Below, piece by piece: positions 54,240 to 64,000 of a stretch of 64,000 nt of DNA. The DNA is from Viola odorata (Eukaryota > Streptophyta > Magnoliopsida > Malpighiales > Violaceae): positions 57,764,679 through 57,828,678 of the forward strand of contig OY829545.1 in assembly GCA_963691705.1 (NCBI GenBank), in the 5' to 3' direction. The position numbers and the translations under genes were made by a program. The notes below the pieces were generated by a model, which did not search any database, was not told where the DNA came from, and saw only the letters and a program-made list of their open reading frames with translations. Position 1 is the first letter of the stretch. Each line of letters begins with the position of its first letter.

Positions 54240-54759
54240 TGATAACAATCAAGACAGCCCTAACGGTGCTACCACACTTGCGGCTCCCACCGGGACGATT
54301 TCCCATAAGACCCGCAAGATATCTTCATATCGCCCGAGAATCAGCGAAGGATTCCTAGGATGGTCGACATCAGCGGGGGGGACTCACGCGACTTTATACG
54401 CACGACACCATCCCATCCTAGGGACCCACGAGGTTATCGTTCCCGGTAGCCCCGTCAGATATCGCTCATGACGTCATCCATCGGTATCGCTTGTGACGTC
54501 ACCCTCAGACATCGCCTGGATTGTTATCGCCAGGTATCGCCGAATAGGCCTATAAATACCCCTACTTTTCCAAATCAGAAGGTAAGACCGAGATCACCCA
54601 GGAGAACCTCTGTTACTTTAAAACCCGAACTGACTTAAGCATCGGAGTGTCTACGCCGGAGCCCCCCTCCGGCGCTTTGCAGGTACACTCGAGATTGACC
54701 ACCACCGTTCCGATCAGGCACGACTTCGAATCTTACAAAATCGACATTGAATCTTATCA
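54240..54759 (+). repeat. 3' LTR of R, 520 bp
   Basis: TGATAACAATCAAGACAGCC ... GACATTGAATCTTATCA followed by the TCAGC target copy. It keeps the TATA box CCTATAAATACC (54,551-54,558), lost in the 5' copy. About 20 base differences from the 5' LTR, plus 7 G instead of 32. The base before the LTR ends the CGTTTTCAGTTGGGCTTA motif, with no purine tract. Confidence 0.93.
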
Positions 54760-56151
54760 TCAGCATTTAAATTTCGTATGCGTTAAATAAATCATTTTTC
54801 GCATGCAATCAACTCAGCATTTAAATTTCGTATGAGTTAAATCCATCATTTTTCGCATGCAATCAACTCAGCATTTAAATTTCGTATGCGTTAAATCCAT
54901 CATTTTTCGCATGCAATCAACTCAGCATTTAATTTTCGTATGCTTCAAATCCATCATTTCTCGCATGCAACCATGTCATTATTTAATTTTCGTATGCGTC
55001 AAATAAATCATTTCTCGCATGCCATCATGTCATCATTTAAATCTCGTATGCGTTAAATAAATCATTTCTCGCATGCAATCAACTCACCATTTAATTCTCG
55101 TATGCGTAAAATCCATCATTTTTCGCATGCAATCAACTGTCATCATTTATTTTCCTGCACTTATCAACCTCAGCATTTAAATTCTCGTATGCGTGAAATC
55201 CATCATTTCTCGCATACAATCAACTGTCATTTAAATTTTCGCACTCATAAAATTGCTTATTTATTTCTCAAGCTATCGCTAACACTCTCACCTTATAGGT
55301 TTTAATTTCAAGCTTCGCTCGAAAGTATGCCCTTCGATTCCTCTTTATTTATTCAACGCTTTTCGTAAATATCAATCGTACGCATGATATATAGAACTGC
55401 TAGAATTAAAATCAACCCATATGAATAACGTGTTTAAAGAGTTTCTTAAAATGCCATGCTCATGTGATTTTAAATACTCGCTTATATTGACTGCATGTAC
55501 ATGGGGACTTTCGATCCCACATCAGTTTTTCACTTCAAAAATCTATCATTTAAATTTATACTCTGTTAGCAATCCATGATAGGGTCACGTAGTAAGTCAT
55601 TTAATCATGCATGGCCCGATGATGACATAGAGGGCGCTCATTCAGTCTTACAGAAAATTCAGTCCCATCACGTTACGTTCAAGAATAATCAATCGATATT
55701 GATAAATGGTAACCCCGTCCGAAAGATGTTCAAACGGAAACCCTGTTCAACGATTAATTATTTCTGAACGTCACGATCATAAAAAGACTAAAGTGACGAT
55801 TCCTCTGAGGGTCCCCCTTTTCAAAACAAAACGCATTTTATCAAACACCTTTTTAAACACCTCTCTCATCAACCGGTAACCATTTTTGGATGTGACTCGG
55901 GTGCCTAACACCTTCCCGAGACCATAATAAGACCCCGAACCTTTGTCTGGGGTCCAGACCCCTCTTTTGTGCCTTTAGTTTTTTACTTATTATATTTCCT
56001 ATGCCATGACGATTAAGGTTCCCTAAACCTAGCAACCAAATTAGGGTGGCGACTTCATTGCATGTTGCGAGGCGTCTGTTTACGCTGAGCATTGTAAGGT
56101 CCCAAATTTCGTTGCACACTCGCGAATTTTTAATTTTCGTGGGGCGCGACA
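54760..56151 (+). repeat. O3 3' LTR, right piece
   Basis: Resumes at TCAGCATTTAAATTTCG after R and runs to GTGGGGCGCGACA. It contains about nine of the ~54-bp units, then the sequence of the LTR tail. The long form of the tail (CACCTTTTTAAACACCTC at 55,850) is kept, as in the first LTR. CCTTG and G sequence follow. Confidence 0.92.
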
Positions 56152-57847
56152 CCTTGTCAAGGAGGTCCTCTACTTGCGTTTGAAGTTCATGGGAGTCCTT
56201 CGGGTTGCATCTATATGCTGGCCGGTTAGGGATGGTGGAACCCGGAAGGAACTCAATGCGATGCTCAATCCCACGGATGGGGGCAATCCATGGGGAATAT
56301 CTTCCGGAAACACATCAACAAAGTCCTGTACAAGTGAGGCAACATCACTAGAGAGGGGGGGTTAGAGGTAGAAGAGGATAAACAAAGATCCATGAACCTA
56401 ATTAGGATACACGGTTTTCGCATCATCAACCCTAAACGAACATCTCTCCCGTTCACCATACTCACCATGGCCTTACTTTTCACTCTAGGATCATGTTTGG
56501 CCTCACTAACCTGCTTTGAGATGTCAAGTTTTGTTTTTCCCCTCTTGGCAAGCTGACTTTTTTCTTGCCGGTTGTTTTCCTCATGCATATTGCACTCATT
56601 TTTCTCTTCACTCGGGGTATGCTCACTTTTTTCATACCCTGATTTTTCAACACTCTCACCACTCAATTTTTTCACTCCACTCCACTCATTCTTCTTGTCT
56701 AACTTAGAGGTGATGTCTAAGGTAGCGCACGCCTGCTCTAGTTTCAATTGGTCTTCATAGACTTGATGTGGGGGCAAAGGGGAGATGAGGAACTTGCGGT
56801 TATCATGAGTGAGCTTCTAGGTGTTGTAGAACCCATCGTGTAAGGCATGCCTATCAAATTGCCAAGGTATACCAAGGAGGAGATGGCTGGATTGCATCGG
56901 GGCAACATCACAATGGCATTCATCTATATAAGTGCCGATTGCGAAAGGCACAAGGACTTGGCGGGTGAATTTGACGGAGCTGCCATCATTAAACCAGTTT
57001 AGGGTGTATGGTCGTGGGTGTCTAGTGGTGGAGAGGGCTAGGGAATGCACTAAGAGAGTGCTTGCAACGTCGGTGCAGCTGCCATTGTCCACAATAATAG
57101 ATATAGTCATTCTAAGGGAAACACAGCGAGTGTGGAAGAGGTTCTCGCATTGCTCCCAGGCCAAATCATCTTCTTTGGGGATCAAACTTAAATTGCGGCG
57201 CACGATGAGGCAATTAGGGACCTCAACATGGTCATATTCATCCTTGTCCTCCTCATCACTCGGTGTTGTATCCGGGGGATGGTGTGGGGTATTCTCCACA
57301 TCATCGTCATCACTACTTACTTCACCACTCTCACGGATCAAGATGAGTCTTCTATTAGGGCATTTGGATTTTATATGGCCCTTGCCGCCACACTTGAAAC
57401 ATTCAATGGAATGGGATGGTGTACGTTAGTTAGGTGTTGAGTTTGTAGGTGGCCTTATAGCATGTGGGGTTTGAGGAGGCCTCGGTGTGTAGGTGGATGG
57501 TTTATGTGTGAATGGGGGTTTGGTTGTGTCTTGTGGAGGCTTGTTTGAGGGAGCCGAAGGAGTCCATGGGGGTCTTGTAGAAGTAGAAGAAGAAGTGTAA
57601 GGAAATTTGGGTTTAGAGTTCACTTGCCTTTCAATCTTCAAAGCCAAGTGAAGCATATCTTCCAAATTGTCATAGGAGTGAAAGTCTAAGGTGTAGGCAA
57701 TGTCCTTGCGAAGGCCTCCTAGAAACCGAGCCATTGTTGCTTCCTCGGTCTCGTTGATGTTTGCCCTCATGACACATGTGAGCATGTCATGGTAAAAGTC
57801 ACTCACACTACGGTAGCCTTGAGATAGGCATTGGAGTCGTTGGTGAA
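56152..57847 (-). pseudogene. gag-pro: G RT start, protease and gag C-terminal half
   Basis: On the minus strand from R2 inward: Gag tail (DFYHDMLTCVMRANINETEE, MARFLGGLRKDIAYTLDF, Pro/Thr-rich linker), TAA at 57,426-57,428, then a CCHC knuckle ECFKCGGKGHIKSKCPNRR, acidic linker SSDDDDVENTPHHPP, protease IIVDNGSCTDVAS (near 57,070), SSHLLLGIPWQFDRHALHDG, and the RT start DVCFRK..-like, frameshifted. The knuckle is CX2CX4HX4C, complete. This is the original copy that is partly duplicated at 24,050 and 25,707. The Gag N-terminus is cut off by R2 at 57,848. Confidence 0.88.
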
Positions 57848-58437
57848 TGATAAGATTCGATCTTTGAGACGATCAGGACGATGGCTACTGTTGGTCGGAG
57901 TTGTTGTAGTTGACGTCGGACCCACCTGCAAAGCGCCGGAGGGGGGGCTCCGGCGTAGACACTCCGATGCTTAAGTCAGTAAGCGGTTCAAAAATAGCAG
58001 AGGTTCTAGTAGACAATGTTTCGGCTTACTTGATGTTTTTAAAATGAGAGAGTATTTATAGGCCGCTGGGGGCGATATCTGGGCGAAAAGATGACATCCA
58101 GGTGAGATAACGCTCTGGATGATGTTACGGGCGATACCTGGGGATAACATCATGGGCGATACCTGAGGTGACGTCATGGGCGATGCCTCTGAGGAGGATG
58201 CCGGGGGCGATACCCATGATGATGCCGGGGGCGATAACTCCATAGGTCCCCTAGGATGGGATAATACCGTGCGTCCAGAGAGACGTGAGACCTCCCCCCT
58301 GCTGATGTCAACCATCCCAGAAAACACCTCATAGTCCAGTAGCGATAGCTTTAGGTGTCCGATAAGGCTATAGGATTCCGTCCTCGGCAGGGGTCATAAT
58401 TACAGAAATGCCCTTGGAATTGTCTTAATTGTTATCA
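57848..58437 (-). repeat. 3' LTR of R2, 590 bp
   Basis: On the plus strand TGATAAGATTCGATCTTTGA ... CTTAATTGTTATCA; read on the minus strand it has the same ends as R. TATA box (TATAAATA on the minus strand, 58,053-58,060). It contains short repeats of GGGGGCGATACC and GATGACGTCATGGGCGATAC types. One copy only in the window. Confidence 0.88.
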
Positions 58438-59350
58438 TAAGCCCAACTGAAAACGAGCCCGAGTGTTCACCAAGGGATGTCATTCCCTGTCCATGTCTGA
58501 TATCTTAGGTGAGGGTCCTTTCCTCCTTATGGCGACATACTTGCGGAATCTCCGAGCTTCGAACGTTAGGCAGCGCCTAGGTCGGGAGCTTTCCACCATG
58601 CAAGCGGGTTCCGGTCTTCGTGCTTATCCAAAGACCCGTCCTCATGGGGTGCCAAGGAATCAGCGAGAGACGCCGCTATCTCGTCCAGAACCGTTAGGGC
58701 GTCGCTTTCGCCTAGCGGTATTATCCTGCCTGGACCATCGGCAGTGCTTAGAAGGTTGCAAACTCGTCCGTGCTGTAGGAGAGTTATTGATGCTGATGGA
58801 CCACTGTTGATGTCGCCGCGGACTGCGACCAGGTTCATACCATTGGGTTAGGTTCGCATACATTCCGGGTCCATCGGCATTTCAAGCGAACTACAAACAC
58901 GCAGAGGAGATAGGCATTCTATGGAGATATTAGTAAACTTTATACTTACAGGGATTTTGAGAACACGCGGGTTCTTTCTTTCCTTTCCGCTCATGGAGTC
59001 AGCGATATTGATGCGGTTTTATGCCATCAGCTGCCTACGATTTGTGTGGCTTTATACCACCAGATATCCGTGATATCGGTGAGGTTTTACACTGCTAGGA
59101 CCTACCTGCGACATCGACGCGGCCTTACACTGTGGATACCTACAATCGTACGACTTTTACGTCATGGCTACCCGTAATATCGCGCTCCTTCGCGTTTTCT
59201 AGGATTCTAGCTCGTACTCCTCTCGAGTACCTGCATCGTTAGCAGCATACAAACGTCGATCCTCATTCCCGCCTCAGGTCCATCGGTCTTTGATGGTAAC
59301 GGGGCGGGTCGTCTTTTGAGGACTTCCTCCTTCCAAAGGCCCATTTCTCG
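58438..59350. other. R2 region between LTR and antisense unit 4
   Basis: Counterpart of 53,320-54,239 in R. It begins with the pre-LTR motif (58,438-58,457), then non-coding DNA, and a degenerate ~40-bp repeat at 59,010-59,125 (TGGCTTTATACCACCAGATAT-type). Open frames on either strand are not conserved with R. No gene seen. Confidence 0.55.
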
Positions 59351-59354
59351 GAGC

Positions 59355-59363
59355 CTATAAATC
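59355..59363 (+). promoter_or_regulatory. TATA box of antisense unit 4 (R2)
   Basis: GGAGCCTATAAATCGG, 55 bp upstream of the ATG at 59,418, followed by a pyrimidine-rich leader (TTTCTCCACTC, TCTTTTTCTTTCG). Matches R at 53,311-53,319. Confidence 0.7.
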
Positions 59364-59417
59364 GGAAAGCTTTCTCCACTCAAGTTCATCTCATCTTTTT
59401 CTTTCGCAATCTGCATC

Positions 59418-59795
59418 ATGGATCATTTGACTAAAAATTTCCTCCTTTCCAAGGGCCATACTCTCAAGAACCTCAATGATGGTGACGTTGGGTTCCTGGA
59501 GAACATGCTGATCAAGACCTCCGAGGACATTTTGGAGTTGCAAGGGATGCTGACTCCACTCCATTCCAGGCTGGGAGCTACATCTCTGGAGGATTTCAGT
59601 CCTTTAGAGAGCGTGTCGAAGTTGGCCACCTCCATCGCTCGGATTCAAGTAGTGATTGCCATGCTGCAGCAGCGCAAGGACATGCTGGGGTGCTGCTTGA
59701 AGGGGATGAGGGTCACCTCTACTGACCTCACTCTGGTCATGGACTCCCTGAGAGACATTCCCGACATACCCGAGGATGTTGGCTCTGACGCCTGA
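59418..59795 (+). CDS. R2 antisense unit 4: intact 125-residue unknown protein
   Basis: ATG at 59,418 is the first after the TATA box. MDHLTKNFLLSKGHTLKNL, DVGFLENMLIKTSEDILEL, SPLESVSKLATSIARIQVVI, MLQQRKDMLGCCLKGM, ends PEDVGSDA; stop at 59,793-59,795. Orthologous to 52,884-53,261 with 12 replacements in 125. Two cysteines side by side (GCCLKG) and several leucine-rich helical stretches; no catalytic motif or zinc finger seen. It is transcribed, if at all, opposite to the R2 pol genes. Function unknown; could act in element control or assembly, but nothing in the sequence says so. Confidence 0.75.
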   Translation: MDHLTKNFLLSKGHTLKNLNDGDVGFLENMLIKTSEDILELQGMLTPLHSRLGATSLEDFSPLESVSKLATSIARIQVVIAMLQQRKDMLGCCLKGMRVTSTDLTLVMDSLRDIPDIPEDVGSDA

Positions 59796-59868
59796 CGGCG
59801 GTGGCTCCCTTTGAGCCTTTTTTCTCTTTCTTTATTTACGCAGCTATACTTTTCGGTCGTTAGGCCAT

Positions 59869-59878
59869 AATAAATAAA
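59869..59878 (+). terminator. Poly(A) signal of antisense unit 4 (R2)
   Basis: AATAAATAAA about 75 bp after the stop at 59,795, conserved with R (52,801-52,810). Confidence 0.6.
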
Positions 59879-60200
59879 TTGTTTTTATTATGCCCTTTGT
59901 AACTGTTCTTCTTCTTCAATACGCCCTTTGTCCTTTTTCGATTGGAGGCATCCTCAGCCCAACTGAAAACGAGTCAGTCATTGGACGGCTTTTTTACGGC
60001 GGTTTCCTCGCTAACCGTTCTGCATTAATTTTGCTCCGCCGCTTCCTTGCCAACTGATTGGGTTAACTTTTAGTTTTCCTTGATCTGTGGGAGATTTCAA
60101 CAGGCGTGACTGCAAATCTAGATTGGCACTCCAAGTTGTACACGTGTCAGTTCTCAAGAGTCGCGTCGGATAATCAAAAAGCTTTTCCCCCTCCTCTGGC

Positions 60201-60207
60201 TATTTAA
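60201..60207 (+). promoter_or_regulatory. TATA-like box of antisense unit 3 (R2)
   Basis: CTGGCTATTTAATGGG, about 75 bp before the open frame of unit 3. R has TGCATTAAATATACG at the same place (52,682-52,694). It is the weakest of the four TATA-like boxes, since neither copy is a perfect TATAAA. Confidence 0.45.
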
Positions 60208-60278
60208 TGGGATCCTTTTCCCCTATTTCCGTTCATCTTCTTGTTTGTTTTTCCCCTTGACAGGTTGCCTGTGATCTC

Positions 60279-60701
60279 GTGGCTGATTCTCATTTTTTGG
60301 ATACTGCTGCGCGGGATTCTCCGCCAACTCCTCCGACTTCGCCAGATTCAGACAATCCTCCTCCATCGCCTCCATGGAGGCCGTTCGTTCGCCGGTGGGG
60401 TCGTAAAAGGCTGAGGAAAAATGCCTTAAAGGTGTCTGAAATGCTTTCTAATTCTTCCGCCCCTTCTGTTCAAAAGGGGGATGAACCATCTCTTTTTCCT
60501 CACTATTCGCCAAAAATGGCTCTGCCTGCCTGCGCGGGCGTGGAAATGGTGACGTCAGCCCTCGAGGAGGAGTCCAGCCGATCAACGATAAGCATAGGAA
60601 AGAGGGTTGATGAGCCTTTTCCTTCCGTCAACAGGGAGCTATCGTTCTCAGATGATGATGTAGTTTATTGTTATGGTATCTCTTGGTCTGATGGTGATTA
60701 G
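60279..60701 (+). CDS. R2 antisense unit 3: small Pro-rich/acidic-tail protein
   Basis: 140-codon open frame: DSHFLDTAARDSPPTPPTSP, a basic segment WRPFVRRWGRKRLRKNALK, a Ser-rich middle, and the tail SDDDVVYCYGISWSDGD. The frame as given opens with GTG, not ATG. A good acceptor (TTTTTCCCCTTGACAG) ends at about 60,261, so translation probably begins in an upstream exon I cannot place. The ends are best conserved with R (DSPPTPPTSPD; VVYCYGISWSD), the middle is not. GAAATAAAATAA about 45 bp after the stop may be the poly(A) signal. No family recognised. Confidence 0.55.
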   Translation: MADSHFLDTAARDSPPTPPTSPDSDNPPPSPPWRPFVRRWGRKRLRKNALKVSEMLSNSSAPSVQKGDEPSLFPHYSPKMALPACAGVEMVTSALEEESSRSTISIGKRVDEPFPSVNRELSFSDDDVVYCYGISWSDGD

Positions 60702-60970
60702 TTTAGCGGTCTTGCCTCTTTGTGGATGTCGTATGGCTTTTTGAAATAAAATAACGCTTCATTTTCCTTTTGTTCTCCCATCACCTTCCCGCGCCATTTC
60801 GTAAAAGCATCAAGGGTTGCCGCGGAGGGATGCCTGTTGCTGGGTGTGACCGTCTTTCAATTTTCAGTCAGTAACTGTCTTCTCCCAAATGCATAAATGA
60901 CTGTCCACGCGTCGTTTTCAGGTTCGCACGTGTCTTACTTTTACAGGCTGTTTCTTCTTCAAGTTTGACC

Positions 60971-60978
60971 TTTATAAG
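60971..60978 (+). promoter_or_regulatory. TATA box of antisense unit 2 (R2)
   Basis: AAGTTTGACCTTTATAAGGG, about 195 bp before the unit 2 ATG, conserved with R (51,861-51,869). Confidence 0.65.
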
Positions 60979-61168
60979 GGAACTGTTATTCTCTTTTATT
61001 ACTTTTGTCAATATTTCGAAAATTTTCATACTTTCTCTTTCTCCTGTGCTTCTTCCTACTCAAGAGAAGTTTCTACAACTGTTCGTCGGCGTCGATGGCC
61101 TGTTTACTGGCTTTTTGTTCCAGGTATTCTGTTCCTCTCTCGTCATAGTTTTATTTTTTCGGTCCCTT

Positions 61169-63383
61169 ATGTCTCGTGTTAGAGCCTCTGCGAGTGCCGA
61201 AAATCCCATAGATCTCGAGGCTAAGAGAGCTTATAGTATTTTTGATTGTAATGAAGTTTTGAGGGCTAAGTTAGAGGAGAACGGTATCACCTTCCCCTTG
61301 GGCTGCCGCCCTTATATCCCTACGAAGGATATTCGTCTCCATGATGCCATGTAGGGAACATTCCGGTTGGTTTATTTCAAGATGTTCCTCTAGGGGTTTC
61401 ATCTTCCAATCCATACTTCTCTGATGAAGCTGCTAAATCATTACGATCTCAATCCCGTACAAATAACTCCGCCTTCCTGGTGTGGGATTTATGCCTTTCT
61501 TCGGGCATGCGAGATGAAACATATTTTCACTCCATCCCTCGATCTGTTCCGCACATTCTTTAGCTTGAGCTGTCGTGACTGCTTGGTGGATATCACCTCA
61601 AGATGGAATGACGCCATCGTGTAATTTTTTTGGCGGAACTTTCACGGTTTTGAGGACAACGTGGTCAACTGGAAAAATGACTTCTTCACCCTTCGCATGC
61701 CGTCCCGCTGGTGGTGCGGGGGTTTTAACCGAGAGATTACCAGCGCCGCGTGGAAAAAACCAGAAGTGATGTCTAGCATTGACGTGTCCTATGTTACCGC
61801 CCTGTTAGAAATAGAAGGGCCTTTTCGCATTTGGGAATTTGCTCGGTTCAGACCCTTGAAAGAGTGTGCCGTTGGTGAGTTTTGCTTTTGCCATGTTATC
61901 GCTTCGATTTGCTTGCTATATTAACATGTTTTGCTTACAGGTAGTGCTGAGGGTCGTCCCTCCGGGGGAAATAACACCCCTCTGAACGTGGTACCGCTTC
62001 AGACGTTACCTCCTTCTCCACCACCTGAAAGTTCCAACCGTCCGACTATTCCACCGAGGAGAAGGAAAATTAGGACCGTCGTAATACGCAGTGCTTCCGC
62101 TCGACCTTCTCGCTTTCTTGAGAATTGGTTGCCGCCTCGGGGTAAGGGAGTGACTCCGAGTCATTCTGCGACTGGAATAGTTGACAGCGATAGCGAGAGT
62201 ATGGATGCCGATTCCGAACTACGTCACGCCACCCTTGCCCAACGAGTGAAACTTAGGGAGAGAAAAAACGATTTTGTGGCGGAGTCAACCGAGGACGATA
62301 GTGAAGAGATGGTTGCCGAGACGGAGCGTCTCCGAAAGAAAATCCGGAAAGAGAAGACTAGTCCACTGGTTCCTCCCTTGAGGGAAGTTAACGCAGTTCC
62401 TACCGCGGAGGTTGACACTTCTCATGTCGTGAGTACCTCGCAAGTAGCGGAGGTTGTCAAGGTGTCTTCTACCATTCCTTCCAAAGCTAATGAGGTTTCA
62501 ACGGCGGTGGACTCACCCTTGCCGCCTGGTGGCCCTGATTCTCCAATCTCTTCCTGTATTCCGGATGTGACCGTGCCAGTTTCAAACCCAAGTGTTCCTC
62601 AAAACCCTTTCCTGAGGAAGCCTCAACCCTTATTCCTTTCTTCAATTTCGGGCATTGGTAATTCCATAAAAAAGTTATTCTCCTCCCTATATCGCCTATC
62701 TTTCCCCTCAAAGTCCTCAAGAAAATGTCGCATACCAGCTGGATCTGTCTTCTTTTAGGACTAATGGGCTTCGCGCTTTAGGAATATCGGATCCGCTATC
62801 GCGAGATGAGCCAGTAGGTTCTATAGTGGGCCAAATGTTCAGTTCTTCGAAGGACAAGGAAGAGTTCCTGCGACATCCTCCTGAAGTTCAGCACTCACGC
62901 CTTCTGAATGACATGTTGGCCAGCTTCCGCGAGCTGCACTATTTTCTCGAGGATCAGAGCGATAAGGTTCGGCGCTCTCCCGATTCGAAGGAACAACTTG
63001 ACGCCATTTTGGCGAAGGTAACAGAGCTATCAAAGCTTCAAGATCGAACCCGGGCAGAGCTGAACGAGTGTCGTGCCGAGCTCGCGCGAGAAAAATCAAA
63101 AGGGAAGGCTAAAGTAGAACTGCTGGAGGCGGAATTGGTGGCGGCCGACAAAAGAGACTCTTTCCTTCGCGAAGAGATATCGTCCCGCGACGCGGATTTG
63201 GCCAAAGTACCCTTGAAGATGGCTTAGTGGAAAAACAAGACCCTAGAGGTCTGTATCGCCGGATTTACAGACCTCTATCGCTAGGGAACTGTTGATTCAT
63301 CTAAGTTGGCTGATTACGCCTCCAAGAAGATAAAGGATTTAGGCGAAAGCGAGGGAGATTTTCCTTCTTTCAGAGAGGAGTAG
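61169..63383 (+). pseudogene. R2 antisense unit 2: two-exon, Transposase_28-like plus coiled coil
   Basis: ATG at 61,169 (MSRVRASASAENPIDLEAKR). Exon 1: ENGITFPLGCRPYIPTKDI, HTSLMKLLNHYDLNPVQI, CGIYAFLRACEMKHIF, LDLFRTFFSL. Intron 61,875-61,940 (GTGAGT ... TTGCTTACAG, 66 bp) splices in frame (GTT G|GT AGT). Exon 2: Pro-rich and basic (PPRRRKIRTVVIRSASARP), acidic DSDSESMDADSE, then KPQPLFLSSISGIGN, and a coiled coil (RTRAELNECRAELAREKS), ending GDFPSFREE. Breaks: TAG 61,352, TAG 61,391, TAA 61,622, a 1-bp slip in an A run near 62,670, TAG 63,225, and TAG near 63,282. R has lost the intron region by deletion, so R2 is the better model for the gene. Confidence 0.78.
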
Positions 63384-63877
63384 GGGAATGGTGGTTGCGA
63401 TATCCGCGCCAACCAATGAATGGTCAAGGTTGACCCTTTAGAGGATTTTGCTCTTTATTTGCTTTTTCTGTCTTGTAATAACGCCTTATCGCGCAACGAT
63501 ATCTGTACTTTATTTTTTATTATAACTGATCTTTGTTTTGCTTTCCCGCATCATCTTGAAAGCTGCCGGCTTGGTTAACGCCATTCTGCATTATCTCCAT
63601 TGTTGCAATATCGCTCTTGTCTTATTCCAGAAAATCTTTTCTGCTTTCCAGTGCATTTAATGCTCACGATCCCCTTATTAATGCGAGGGAAAAGTCGTGA
63701 TGGCGCAGACACACGTGTCCATTTTTTATGACGCCACGGGCTAGCGTGCTATAGAATTTTAGCAAAATCGAAGCGTTATTGCGCTTCTCTAGAATTGTAC
63801 TCATTGCTTGAGTCTGTTCCTTGTGACGCTCTCACACAACGACTGCAGCGTCCGTCGTTTCCTTTGACCACTAGGGT
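63384..63877 (+). other. R2 region between antisense units 2 and 1
   Basis: Non-coding; matches R 49,450-49,955. It should contain the unit 2 terminator and the upstream part of the unit 1 promoter. No gene seen. Confidence 0.55.
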
Positions 63878-64000
63878 TATAAAAACCAACACTTATTTCT
63901 TTTTCTTACTTTTGTCATTCTGCTTTCTTCATACTCTCTCTAGTTGTCTTGTTTTCTTTCCACCTTACAAGGCTCTCGAAGTGCTTTTTCTCTAAAGGTA
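63878..64000 (+). promoter_or_regulatory. TATA box and 5' leader of antisense unit 1 (R2)
   Basis: CTAGGGTTATAAAAACCAAC at 63,871-63,890, then a leader matching R up to GTGCTTTTTCTCTAAAGGTA at the window edge. In R the same point reads TCTGAAGGTATTTCC, about 60 bp before the ATG; AAG|GTA looks like a splice donor in the leader. The coding part of unit 1 lies beyond the window. Confidence 0.6.

Larger units (their letters stand above)
39605..54759 (+). mobile_element. R: Retand-like Tat element, 15.2 kb, with antisense ORF cassette
   Basis: Bounded by LTRs 39,605-40,148 and 54,240-54,759 and by TCAGC on both sides (39,600-39,604 and 54,760-54,764). Sense: gag-pro, RT, RNase H, aRH, integrase (40,176-45,810). 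After integrase: a purine tract, an ~80-115-bp repeat, then four antisense ORF units (46,914-53,261). Tat lineage by RT and integrase style, aRH and antisense ORFs, which resemble Retand elements. Sense genes carry several stops and frameshifts. The two LTRs differ at about 20 sites in ~515 bp plus a G-run difference, so it is a fairly recent insertion and younger than O3. Confidence 0.92.
20194..56151 (+). mobile_element. O3: Ogre-type Tat element with rearranged 5' end
   Basis: Plus-strand element inserted in the RT of G. CCTTG precedes the first LTR (20,189-20,193) and follows the last LTR (56,152-56,156). Order: LTR, two LTR-tail/G-flank duplications, LTR tail, primer site, leader, ORF1, gag, intron, RT fragment, integrase, 3' UTR, minisatellites, 3' LTR missing its start. 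R is inserted in that 3' LTR. The element lacks protease, most of RT and both RNase H cores, so it could only have moved with enzymes from a relative, unless these were lost after insertion. Confidence 0.9.
16815..57847 (-). mobile_element. G: chromovirus-like Ty3/gypsy element, split
   Basis: Minus-strand element inserted in O1. Seen here: 3' LTR and pol (16,815-20,193) and, after the O3 insertion, RT start, protease and gag (56,152-57,847). The two halves join at the CCTTG target duplication: ELQ..VEDLLDK on the right continues into [10 protein letters not shown] on the left. The gag N-terminus is interrupted by R2, so the 5' LTR is outside the window. The candidate left target duplication is CCCAG (16,810-16,814); its partner is not visible. 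The RT and integrase style and the pol frame running into the LTR recall the CRM clade, but I cannot exclude Reina-like chromoviruses. Confidence 0.85.
57848..64000 (-). mobile_element. R2: second Retand-like element, 3' part
   Basis: Minus-strand element inserted in the gag of G. Its 3' LTR is at the left (57,848-58,437), followed rightwards by the same antisense cassette as R, here on the plus strand: units 4, 3, 2 and the 5' end of unit 1 at the window edge. Pol and the 5' LTR lie outside. The left flanking pentamer is GTGAA (57,843-57,847); the partner is not visible. R2 and R are clearly separate copies: LTRs differ widely although ends and cassette match. Confidence 0.88.

Noticed and set aside
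58463..58863. Frames between the R2 LTR and unit 4
   Set aside because: Not conserved in the matching region of R (53,320-54,221) and lacking motifs.

Overview
The window is plant nuclear repeat DNA, almost certainly from an angiosperm with a repeat-rich genome. I found no host gene, tRNA, rRNA or CRISPR array. Nearly all of the 64 kb can be assigned to Ty3/gypsy LTR retrotransposons inserted inside one another. The evidence is gypsy-type Gag, protease, RT, RNase H and integrase motifs, long LTRs with TG...CA ends, 5-bp target-site duplications (TSDs), and minisatellites in element 3' UTRs. Species cannot be assigned from the sequence alone.

Layout. (1) 1-16,809, minus strand: two Tat/Ogre-type elements share one LTR (4,769-8,492). 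O1 (pol, 3' UTR with minisatellite) lies to the right of the LTR, and O2 (primer site, leader, extra ORF1) lies to its left. The O2 leader carries a 1,669-bp solo LTR (2,626-4,294, TSD ATACG). (2) 16,815 to past 57,847, minus strand: G, a chromovirus-like gypsy element inserted in O1. It appears as the 3' LTR and pol at 16,815-20,193, and as RT N-terminus, protease and gag at 56,152-57,847. (3) 20,194-56,151, plus strand: O3, another Ogre-type element, inserted in the RT of G (TSD CCTTG). (4) 39,605-54,759, plus strand: R, a Retand-like (Tat lineage) element inserted in the 3' LTR of O3 (TSD TCAGC). (5) 57,848 to the window end, minus strand: R2, a second Retand-like element inserted in the gag of G.

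All pol genes are broken by stops, frameshifts or deletions. O3 lacks protease, most of RT and RNase H, and the first ~2.1 kb of its 3' LTR. The best-preserved coding sequence is a 125-codon ORF on the antisense strand of R and R2, open in both copies.

Three results stand out. First, R and R2 carry, antisense to their own pol, a cassette of four ORF units. Each has a TATA-like box conserved between the two elements; two contain introns whose removal keeps frame, and two have conserved AATAAA-type signals. The module nearest the 3' LTR is bounded by two copies of an 18-bp motif. Second, the 5' side of O3 is a ~1.67-kb tandem duplication that fuses the O3 LTR tail to the G DNA that flanks its 3' end. 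It is best explained by unequal exchange plus LTR-LTR recombination. Third, both Ogre elements keep a ~150-bp intron between gag-pro and RT that removes the stop codon and preserves frame.
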